5,955 nucleotides of DNA from Alphaproteobacteria bacterium (GTDB lineage Bacteria; Pseudomonadota; Alphaproteobacteria; Rickettsiales; JAFLCR01), in assembly GCA_017302755.1 (NCBI GenBank), contig JAFLCR010000065.1:4387-10341 (forward strand). Direction: 5' to 3'. A program made the translations under genes and the position numbers. Under the pieces are notes generated by a model that saw nothing but the letters and a program-made list of their open reading frames with translations, had not been told where the DNA came from and searched no databases. Within the stretch, counting starts at the first letter, position 1. Each line of letters begins with the position of its first letter. Of the stretch, positions 1 to 5,392 are shown one piece after another.

Positions 1-23
1 GTTCATGCCATTACTTTCATAAT

Positions 24-105
24 CGTCATCCCGGCGAAGGCCGGGATCCAGTGTTTCAAGATCGCCTGCCGTGAACCCTGGGTCCCGGCCTTCGCCGGGA
101 TGACG
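24..105. repeat. Large imperfect palindromic repeat (alphaproteobacterial intergenic type)
   Basis: Two 28-base arms (24-51 and 78-105) are reverse complements with one mismatch, separated by a 26-base loop. Each arm also contains its own small hairpin, CCCGGC-GAAG-GCCGGG, so the element is a nested palindrome. The arms begin and end with CGTCATCCCGGC / GCCGGGATGACG, a motif recalled as a highly repeated intergenic element in many alphaproteobacterial chromosomes. It lies 13 bases past the dprA stop codon, so a dprA transcript would end in this very stable stem. No T-run follows the stem on the minus strand, so it is not a classical intrinsic terminator. It could still stabilise the mRNA 3' end or slow polymerase (inference). 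Confidence 0.85.
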
Positions 106-118
106 AGGATGGGATGGT

Positions 119-1282
119 TCATTCCGCCGTCTCCAGGAAAAGCGGGAGAGGCGTTTCCGACGTCAGGTTCAGCGAGATTTTTCCGCCCGCGTGGCGATCC
201 AATCTGCCGGCGAGTTCAAGCTCAAGCACCACGCGCATAACGATTCCCGCGGGAAGTTGCAAGCGCGTAATAAGTGCGTCCTGGTGGACGGGAACCGCCG
301 AAAGAGCCTGTAAAACGGCCTTTCTTGCCTCGGAAAGCTCGCTTTCGCCGTAGGCGGCGGCAGGGGCGGCAAAGCCCTGGCGGGCGGAATCGGAAAGCAG
401 ATCGCGCTCGAAAGAGAGGTGGTCGAGCACGTCCTGGGCGGTTTCGGTGAGGATGGCGCCTTGCTTCAGTAGCGCATTCGTACCCTGGCAGCGCGGGTCA
501 AGCGGGCTGCCCGGCACGGCGAAGACATCGCGGCTTTCCTGAAGCGCCATGCGGGCCGTGTGCAGGGAGCCGGATTTATGCGTCGCCTCCACTACCAGCA
601 CGCCGTGGCTCATGCCCGCGATGATGCGGTTGCGCGACGGGAAGGCGCGGGCGTAGGGCTCGTTGCCGAAGGGTTGTTCGGTGAGAATAAGGCCATCTTC
701 GGCCATGCGGGCAAACAGGTGGGCGTTTTCTGGAGGGTAGATAGTGTCGATGCCGCCAGCGATGACGCCGATCGTTCCCGTACTAAGCGCGCCTTCGTGG
801 GCCTGGGTGTCGATGCCGCGCGCGAGGCCGGAGGCGATGACGACGCCGCTTTTTCCCAAATCCTCCGCGATGCGTTTGGCCAGCACGCCGCCGTTCATCG
901 AGGCGTTGCGCGAGCCGACGATGGCAAAGCATTTACCTGCCGTAAGATCAGGGCGCTTGCCTCTGGCAGCCAGCAGCGGGGGAGGATCATAAATCTGGCG
1001 CAGAAGGGGGGGATAGGCATCCTCGCCGAATTTCAGAAAAAAAGCGCCGTGACGCCTTGTTTGCTCGAGTTCTTTTTCCGCTCCAGCAAGGGGGTAGGCT
1101 TTCAAAGGCTTGGCTCTGCCGCCTTTCGCGGAAAGTTCCGGCAGCCGCTCCAGCGCCTCGGCGGGGGAGCCGAATTGCAGGATCAGGTCGAAAAACGTGA
1201 CCGGCCCGACGCGCTCGCTGCGGATGAGGCGCAGGCAATCGATCAGCGGAAAACCGGCGAGGGAAGGAGGAGAAAGTCTCAC
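119..1282 (-). CDS. dprA: DNA-processing protein DprA (Smf)
   Basis: A 387-residue cytosolic protein that binds single-stranded DNA entering by transformation and loads RecA onto it (known for the family). Residues 1-60 form a helical N-terminal part (RLIRSERVGPVTFFDLI). Residues 85-290 are the Rossmann-like DprA core, with GSR (123-125), SGLARGID (151-158), AGGID (175-179), PSRNRIIAG (215-223), KSGSL (236-240), PGSPLDP (257-263) and QGTN (266-269). Residues 315-372 look like the C-terminal winged-helix domain seen in many proteobacterial DprA proteins. The length is normal and nothing is broken. The start is GTG at 1282, which overlaps the plsY TGA as GTGA. A good Shine-Dalgarno AAGGA lies 6 bases upstream inside plsY, so translation is probably coupled to plsY. 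The stop is TGA at 121-119. Presence of DprA alone does not prove natural competence, since the gene is widespread. Confidence 0.96.
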   Translation of the reverse strand: MRLSPPSLAGFPLIDCLRLIRSERVGPVTFFDLILQFGSPAEALERLPELSAKGGRAKPLKAYPLAGAEKELEQTRRHGAFFLKFGEDAYPPLLRQIYDPPPLLAARGKRPDLTAGKCFAIVGSRNASMNGGVLAKRIAEDLGKSGVVIASGLARGIDTQAHEGALSTGTIGVIAGGIDTIYPPENAHLFARMAEDGLILTEQPFGNEPYARAFPSRNRIIAGMSHGVLVVEATHKSGSLHTARMALQESRDVFAVPGSPLDPRCQGTNALLKQGAILTETAQDVLDHLSFERDLLSDSARQGFAAPAAAYGESELSEARKAVLQALSAVPVHQDALITRLQLPAGIVMRVVLELELAGRLDRHAGGKISLNLTSETPLPLFLETAE

Positions 1283-1869
1283 GTGGTATCCTTATGAAAG
1301 CGCGGCTCGGTGCCGAGCACCAGGCGCTCGATATTTCCCCTGTGGCGGAAAAACACCATCGTGGCAATAGCCAGGGTGACAAAAGCGAGGTCGTACTGGC
1401 TGGTCAGCAGCGCCAGCATGGGCGCGATGCCCAGCGACGCCATGGAGGATACGGAAGAGAAGCGGCTGAACCAGAACACGCCGATCCAGCAGACGATGAC
1501 GGTGATGCCGATCAGCGGATGCAGGCCGAGCAATACGCCGATGCCGGTCGCCACGCCCTTGCCGCCCTTGAAGCGCAGCCAGAGCGGGAACACATGGCCG
1601 ATCACTACCAGCACACCTGCCAGCAATGCTGCGTCATCGCCGCCGATGAGCCTGCCAAGGCTTACGGCCAGCACTCCCTTTAGCATGTCGAGCAGCAGGG
1701 TGATGGCTGCAAGGCGCTTGTTGCCGGTGCGCAATACGTTGGTTGCCCCGATATTGCCGGAGCCGATCGCGCGGATGTCCCCCATATTCGCCCAACGGGT
1801 AAGCAGCAATCCGAAGGGAACGCTGCCCAAGAGGTAGGCAAGAACAACGATAACGGCGTAAATTAGCAT
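1279..1869 (-). CDS. plsY: Acyl-phosphate:glycerol-3-phosphate acyltransferase PlsY
   Basis: A 196-residue inner-membrane enzyme that transfers an acyl group from acyl-phosphate (made by PlsX) to glycerol-3-phosphate, giving lysophosphatidic acid, the first committed step of phospholipid synthesis. The family signatures are all visible: LLGSVPFG (13-20) in the first membrane segment, IGSGNIGATNVLR (35-47), the glycine-rich GHVFPLWLRFKGGKGVATG (91-109), SSVSSMAS (138-145) and FRHRGNIERL (174-183). Hydrophobic stretches near 1-25, 53-73, 80-98, 108-134 and 148-175 fit the usual multi-pass topology. The ATG start at 1869 lies at the very beginning of the hydrophobic N-terminus, as is normal for PlsY, but I see no convincing Shine-Dalgarno before it. 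It is the first gene of a two-gene unit with dprA, overlapping it by 4 bases, and is divergent from the large gene at 2039. Confidence 0.97.
   Translation of the reverse strand: MLIYAVIVVLAYLLGSVPFGLLLTRWANMGDIRAIGSGNIGATNVLRTGNKRLAAITLLLDMLKGVLAVSLGRLIGGDDAALLAGVLVVIGHVFPLWLRFKGGKGVATGIGVLLGLHPLIGITVIVCWIGVFWFSRFSSVSSMASLGIAPMLALLTSQYDLAFVTLAIATMVFFRHRGNIERLVLGTEPRFHKDTT
1289..1293 (-). promoter_or_regulatory. Ribosome binding site of dprA
   Basis: Minus-strand AAGGA lies 6 bases before the GTG codon at 1282-1280, inside the last codons of plsY. It supports choosing the non-ATG start and indicates translational coupling through the GTGA overlap. Confidence 0.75.
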
Positions 1870-1901
1870 GACAATTCAGAATGTTTTATACTGCGCCGCA
1901 A

Positions 1902-1920
1902 CATAAAATTCGCATAAAAT
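1902..1920. repeat. Direct repeat CATAAAAT x2, one helical turn apart
   Basis: CATAAAAT occurs at 1902-1909 and again at 1913-1920, a period of 11 bases, and the flanking TCG is shared as well (CATAAAATTCG then CATAAAATCG). The second copy ends only 3 bases before the likely -35 of the rightward promoter. Two AT-rich boxes on the same DNA face directly upstream of a -35 could be a regulator site or an UP-like element. In AT-rich DNA this could also be chance. Confidence 0.5.
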
Positions 1921-1923
1921 CGC

Positions 1924-1953
1924 TTAACGAGAGAGTCTGCGGTGTGCTATAAT
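1924..1953 (+). promoter_or_regulatory. Sigma70-type extended -10 promoter driving the 839-residue gene
   Basis: A perfect TATAAT lies at 1948-1953, preceded by TGC at 1945-1947, giving the extended -10 form TGCTATAAT. A partial -35, TTAACG at 1924-1929 (4 of 6 bases of TTGACA), lies 18 bases upstream. Transcription would begin near 1960, leaving a leader of about 80 bases to the ATG at 2039, or about 150 bases to the alternative ATG at 2111. It is the best promoter-like sequence in the window and suggests the gene is transcribed independently. Confidence 0.6.
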
Positions 1954-2038
1954 AAATCGTTAACAGGAAGCAAAAAGATAACAGATTTTCTAAAAAAAAC
2001 CAACTTTAAGACGGTTAGCAGGATCCCGCCTGGGTTTT

Positions 2039-4558
2039 ATGGTAATTTCTCATCACATCGCTCCCCAACATATTGAGTCAGCCGGCTTAAATACGAAAGA
2101 AACGACGACGATGAGGCGCGCCACCTTGCGGTTTGCGCGGTTTTCGGATTCTTATACCGTGGGCGCGTTTCACTTTCCTTCCGCCAGCACGGCGGACGAT
2201 ATGGCTCATCTCTTCACGCGCATGCTGCTTTACGCGCGCCGCGGTGTTTTATCGGATCCGGTTCTTGATACGCGTGAAATAAGCCGGGCGCTCAGGCCGT
2301 TGCAGCACATTCTCTACAATCCTGCTTGCGCGACGCTTGATAAGGAGTCTTATACCAGGCTCCTTTCCCAGGTTTACGTAAACCTTCTGCGGCTCACCGA
2401 CGAGCAGCCGGGCTACGCGGAAACGGTGCGCTTCTTCCTGACGCATGCCAGTACTGTGGCGGCGAAGCGCTTTGGAGAGGATTACCGGCTGGATCTGCGA
2501 AAGCTCTCCTCTCCTGAGCATGTGATGCGCATGCTGGAAATCACTCTGTATGCGCCTATGCCTGCGTACAGCACGGCCCTCACGGAAAGAGCCAATCAGC
2601 TTTTTGCCCTGGCCCTCGATCCCTCCCTGGTGCTGGATACGCCGGCCTTGCCGGATCCCAGGCCGCCTTTGCCCCCCGTGTTTGACTATGAGGCCATCCG
2701 GAAGGCATACGGACCGCCGGAATTCATGCCGCTCCCAGGCAGGCAGGTTACCCTGACCGACGGCGATGGCCAAAAGCATCGCTTCATTCTGCACACGCAG
2801 CAGGCTGAGGAGTATGTCGTCATGATGAACGGCCAGCTTTACCCGAAAGCCGAACTTGCACGGCAGCTGGCGGAGCATCATGGTCATATGGCGGATTTCA
2901 CCGTTGCCGCGGACGACGCGGCGCTGACCATGCAGGCGTCGCTGGTTGACCCGCAGCGTGTATACGAGCCGCTGACGCAGTTGGATGGCATGGACCTGAC
3001 ACAGCGCGTGGCCCCGGTCAGCCTTGAAATCGACTACCTGACCGGTCTTACGTTCGAAGAAAGCAAGAAGCTGTCGGAATTCGTGCGTTATGTAAGCGAA
3101 ATACTACATGACGATCCTGAGTTGCTTCGCATCATGACGCCTTATATCGCCAGGAAATTTCCACCCCTTGGCACATTGTCGCAGCAGGGGCCGCTGGCAA
3201 GCGATTTTGATCTCGTGGCCTTGTACCGCTATCTGTCAGACCCGTCCCGTCCAGATCACCGGCAATATCTGAACAGCCTGGCGATTGCATACGAAGCAGA
3301 CCTCCAAGGGGGAGGCGGGGGAGCCGCGAGTACGCTGGAGCTTCTCGGCCGTGCTTCCGAGCGTCTGTACTACACCGCGACAGTGGTGGAAGAAGCGGTC
3401 AAAGAGGAGTTTAAGGGCAAAAGCCGCGCGCATGGCAAGGATGGCGCTCCGGTGGCTCCGGAATACGTGGTCACGGTAGGCGGTTCCGGTGTCGGCAAGA
3501 ACGAAGTGCAGGAAGAAGCAAAACGGCGCTGCTCCACGAAAGGTGGTCTCGTCGTGGCTTCGCTCGACGCACAACGTGAATCCACGGATATGTTCAAGCT
3601 GTTGCAGCGCGTGGGCTTCCATTCCGACGATTACAAAATCGTGGAGAGCCTGGCCAACGCCTGCAGACAGGGCATCATGATCGCGGCGCGGGGATACAAC
3701 CTGCTGCGCGACTGTTCCGGCACGCCCTATAAGCGGGAGCTTGACCTGATCGTTCAGGCCATTGAAGGCGGGCGCGAAGTGCACGTGGAAATGGTGTTCG
3801 CCCCGATGTACAAGCCGGATAAGCAGCATTTTTTGGAAGACGCGGCGGGGCGGACGCTCAACCGCCTTTACCGTTACGACGAGGAAAGTGGCCTTTTTGT
3901 CCTGCGCGAGGACGGGCGCGGCCTTATTTCCAGCGTGCTGTACAAGAAGCATGCCGAAGCCTCCCGCGAGGGGCTGGATTACCGGGGGAAGATTATCAAC
4001 GACCTCGAATGGATCTGCGCCGAGCAGGGCGTGCCGTTCGATCCCACCAAAGTACACTTCCGCGCCATCAACAACAGCGGCGGGATGGACGAAGCCTACA
4101 TAGCCGAGCAGTGGGTCGTGCTGTCGCCGCAGCAGATGCGGGAGATGGGTGACGTCAAATTGCGGGCACACCATCAGGGCGATCCCATGCTGGTCAAGCA
4201 GCACATTCTGGAGCATCCGGAAGTGTTCCTGCCCACGGTCTTTTCCGACGAGGCGCTGTATAGCCGCCCAGAAAATATTATGTCGGCCGTGCTGGTCCGG
4301 CAGATGCCCGACGGCAGCGGCATCGTCCGGGTGACGCTCGACGCCGAAGCCATGCTGGATTACGAGTTGAAGGCCACCATCAATCCCAATGCCAAGGATT
4401 TGTCGCAGGTGGACAGCAATGACCGCCCTTATTGCGTGCCGGGGCTGGATATCGCCGAAACCATTAGCGAAGACCCCGAGGCGTTTCCTCATGTTACCAG
4501 GATTCTGCAGGAAGAACTGGGGCTAAACTTCCCTACACCGCCCCGCCTTACGGCCTGA
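2039..4558 (+). CDS. Large unrecognised protein with a zeta-toxin-like P-loop kinase domain
   Basis: I do not recognise this 839-residue protein by name. Residues 1-210 are mostly helical with no signal peptide or membrane segment. Residues 200-215 are proline-rich. About 230-300 look strand-rich (ending in KHRFILHTQQAEEYVVMMNG), followed by helices at 335-375. A QGGGGGAAS linker (423-431) precedes the C-terminal half. Residues 476-488 carry a Walker A, VVTVGGSGVGKN, with K487 but Asn488 where Ser/Thr is usual. Further on come a possible acidic residue D510 (ASLDAQ), RGYNLLRDCSGT (551-562) resembling the 'gynvi.DgT' strand of zeta toxins and AAA_33 kinases, VHVEMVFAP (581-589), and arginines R605, R623 and R627 where this fold keeps its phosphate-binding arginines. 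The domain call is by eye and tentative; another P-loop NTPase is possible. Start uncertain: neither ATG 2039 nor ATG 2111 (residue 25) has a good Shine-Dalgarno. It has its own promoter, no antitoxin-like partner, and converges with ruvX by 11 bases. Base composition resembles the neighbours. Confidence 0.85.
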   Translation: MVISHHIAPQHIESAGLNTKETTTMRRATLRFARFSDSYTVGAFHFPSASTADDMAHLFTRMLLYARRGVLSDPVLDTREISRALRPLQHILYNPACATLDKESYTRLLSQVYVNLLRLTDEQPGYAETVRFFLTHASTVAAKRFGEDYRLDLRKLSSPEHVMRMLEITLYAPMPAYSTALTERANQLFALALDPSLVLDTPALPDPRPPLPPVFDYEAIRKAYGPPEFMPLPGRQVTLTDGDGQKHRFILHTQQAEEYVVMMNGQLYPKAELARQLAEHHGHMADFTVAADDAALTMQASLVDPQRVYEPLTQLDGMDLTQRVAPVSLEIDYLTGLTFEESKKLSEFVRYVSEILHDDPELLRIMTPYIARKFPPLGTLSQQGPLASDFDLVALYRYLSDPSRPDHRQYLNSLAIAYEADLQGGGGGAASTLELLGRASERLYYTATVVEEAVKEEFKGKSRAHGKDGAPVAPEYVVTVGGSGVGKNEVQEEAKRRCSTKGGLVVASLDAQRESTDMFKLLQRVGFHSDDYKIVESLANACRQGIMIAARGYNLLRDCSGTPYKRELDLIVQAIEGGREVHVEMVFAPMYKPDKQHFLEDAAGRTLNRLYRYDEESGLFVLREDGRGLISSVLYKKHAEASREGLDYRGKIINDLEWICAEQGVPFDPTKVHFRAINNSGGMDEAYIAEQWVVLSPQQMREMGDVKLRAHHQGDPMLVKQHILEHPEVFLPTVFSDEALYSRPENIMSAVLVRQMPDGSGIVRVTLDAEAMLDYELKATINPNAKDLSQVDSNDRPYCVPGLDIAETISEDPEAFPHVTRILQEELGLNFPTPPRLTA

Positions 4559-5015
4559 CAAGCCCGCTATCCAGCACTCCTTGAAGGATGAACGCCGCGG
4601 CCATGGCGTCGCGCGCCTCGCGGCGCGTGTCGAAGCCTGTTCCTCCCTCGATCAAGGGGCGCATGGCGGCGCTGGTGGAAAGCCGCTCGTCCCAGATCAG
4701 GCAGGGAAGGGCGGTCTGGATCGAAAGCTCGTGGGCGAAATCCCGGGTTTTCTGTGCCTGGGAACCTTCCGTGCCGTCCGCGTTGAGCGGATAACCGGCC
4801 ACCAGGGCGACGGCGTTGTGTTTTTGAATAACGGCTTGCAACTCTTTTACAAACAAGCCGAATTTTGCGCGCTTCAGCTTTTGGAGAGGCGAGGCGATGG
4901 TGCGGGTGGCATCCGAAAGGGCGATGCCGACCCCGGCATCGCCTACGTCCAAGCCTAAAATACGGCCTTGCGCGGGCAGAACGGCGGCAAAACTCTTAAG
5001 ATCGCGATGCAGCAT
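4548..5015 (-). CDS. ruvX: Putative pre-16S rRNA nuclease / Holliday junction resolvase RuvX (YqgF)
   Basis: A 155-residue RNase H-fold nuclease; family members are implicated in maturing the 5' end of 16S rRNA and in resolving Holliday junctions. Visible signatures are RILGLDVGDAGVGIALSD (18-35) with catalytic D23, VAGYPLNADGTEGSQA (72-87), WDERLST (108-114) with E110, and ARDAMAAAFILQGVLD (134-149) with D136. The length is standard. The glycine loop reads GYPLNADG rather than the more usual GLPLNMDG, a mild variant. The ATG at 5015 gives a 17-residue lead before the first strand, as in alphaproteobacterial relatives. An AGGA lies 13 bases upstream, further than ideal. The stop (TAA, 4550-4548) is inside the end of the convergent large gene, with an 11-base overlap and no terminator between. 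The gene is divergent from gatC, sharing an 83-base intergenic region. Confidence 0.95.
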   Translation of the reverse strand: MLHRDLKSFAAVLPAQGRILGLDVGDAGVGIALSDATRTIASPLQKLKRAKFGLFVKELQAVIQKHNAVALVAGYPLNADGTEGSQAQKTRDFAHELSIQTALPCLIWDERLSTSAAMRPLIEGGTGFDTRREARDAMAAAFILQGVLDSGLVRP

Positions 5016-5098
5016 TGGGCTTGCGTTTTCCTGGGGTAAGGGTAATGGTCTCTGTTGCCGTCCGGGGCGGGCGGCGGACTGTAAATCTAGGATACTTC
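5016..5098. other. Divergent ruvX/gatC intergenic region
   Basis: These 83 bases should hold promoters for both ruvX and gatC. Only weak candidates are visible: for gatC, TTGCCG (5055-5060) and TGTAAA (5080-5085) with a 19-base spacer. The middle (5059-5078) is very GC-rich. Positions 5073-5087 match the anticodon-arm region of bacterial tRNA-Tyr, but no complete tRNA is present. The gatC reading frame stays open back to 5015 through this region, but there is no good start signal there. Confidence 0.5.
5089..5092 (+). promoter_or_regulatory. Ribosome binding site fixing the gatC start
   Basis: AGGA lies 6 bases before the ATG at 5099. It favours this start over the in-frame ATG at 5015, which would add 28 residues not typical of GatC. 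Confidence 0.75.
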
Positions 5099-5389
5099 AT
5101 GTCATTAAGCATCAAGGAAGTCACGAAAATCGGTAAGCTGTCGCGCATTGCGGTCAGCGAAGAGGAAAAGAACGTCTATGCCGAGGAACTCACCAAGATC
5201 CTCGTCTTCGTGGAGCAGCTGCAAAAGGTGAATACCAGCAGCGTGCCCGCGCTTTCCAGCGTGTCGAACCAGAAGCTTCCCTGGCGCAAGGACGAAGTCA
5301 CCGACGGCCATTGCAAGCAGGACGTGCTGGCCAATACGAAATCCGAGCATGGCTGTTATGTCGTGCCCAAAGTGATCGACGCGGAGTAA
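5099..5389 (+). CDS. gatC: Aspartyl/glutamyl-tRNA amidotransferase subunit C
   Basis: A 96-residue small subunit of GatCAB, which converts mischarged Glu-tRNA(Gln) (and in some bacteria Asp-tRNA(Asn)) to the correct amide form; GatC is the belt that holds GatA and GatB together. Family pattern: VTKIGKLSRIAVSEEE (8-23), LTKILVFVEQLQKVNTSSV (31-49), and a C-terminal segment WRKDEVTDG (62-70), DVLANT (75-80) and YVVPKVI (87-93). With the ATG at 5099 the length equals the usual GatC size of about 95 residues. The same frame is open upstream to an ATG at 5015, but the extra 28 residues are arginine/glycine/valine-rich and look like translated leader. It is followed by gatA after only 3 bases, so the two form an operon. 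Confidence 0.95.
   Translation: MSLSIKEVTKIGKLSRIAVSEEEKNVYAEELTKILVFVEQLQKVNTSSVPALSSVSNQKLPWRKDEVTDGHCKQDVLANTKSEHGCYVVPKVIDAE
5383..5386 (+). promoter_or_regulatory. Ribosome binding site of gatA
   Basis: GGAG lies within the last two sense codons of gatC, 6 bases before the gatA ATG at 5393, consistent with coupled translation of the two subunits. Confidence 0.7.
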
Positions 5390-5392
5390 GCC

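Larger units (their letters stand above)
1870..2038. other. AT-rich divergent intergenic region between plsY and the 839-residue gene
   Basis: These 169 bases are clearly more AT-rich than the flanking genes and contain no ORF or RNA gene that I can support. They hold a rightward extended -10 promoter (1924-1953), a direct repeat just upstream of it (1902-1920), and an A-run at 1992-1999. For the leftward plsY transcript, the minus strand has a TATAAA at 1890-1885, but no recognisable -35 lies at a proper distance. If used, it would leave a leader of only about 10 bases, which would suit the missing Shine-Dalgarno of plsY. A short CAGG/CCTG stem (2019-2030) followed by GGTTTTAT lies just before the ATG at 2039; it is too weak to call an attenuator. 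Confidence 0.6.

Noticed and set aside
24..105. Rho-independent terminator for dprA
   Set aside because: The stem is strong but no T-run follows it on the minus strand; it fits better as a repeated intergenic palindrome.
560..1297. A 245-codon open frame on the plus strand antisense to dprA
   Set aside because: DprA motifs cover the same bases on the minus strand with full conservation; the plus-strand product has no recognisable domain.
1294..1837. Plus-strand open frames antisense to plsY
   Set aside because: They are shadows of plsY, whose glycine-rich acyltransferase motifs are unmistakable on the minus strand.
2019..2038. Attenuator or terminator in the leader of the large gene (CAGG/CCTG stem followed by TTTT)
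   Set aside because: Only four base pairs and a short T-run; too weak to support.
3236..4492. A 418-codon open frame on the minus strand inside the large gene
   Set aside because: It is fully antisense to a frame with a clear P-loop, its translation is rich in His, Gln and Val without any motif, and long antisense frames are common in GC-rich genes with this codon phase.
5015..5098. N-terminal extension of GatC starting at ATG 5015
   Set aside because: The 28 extra residues are not typical of GatC, the ATG at 5099 has an AGGA 6 bases upstream, and the 96-residue product has the standard length.
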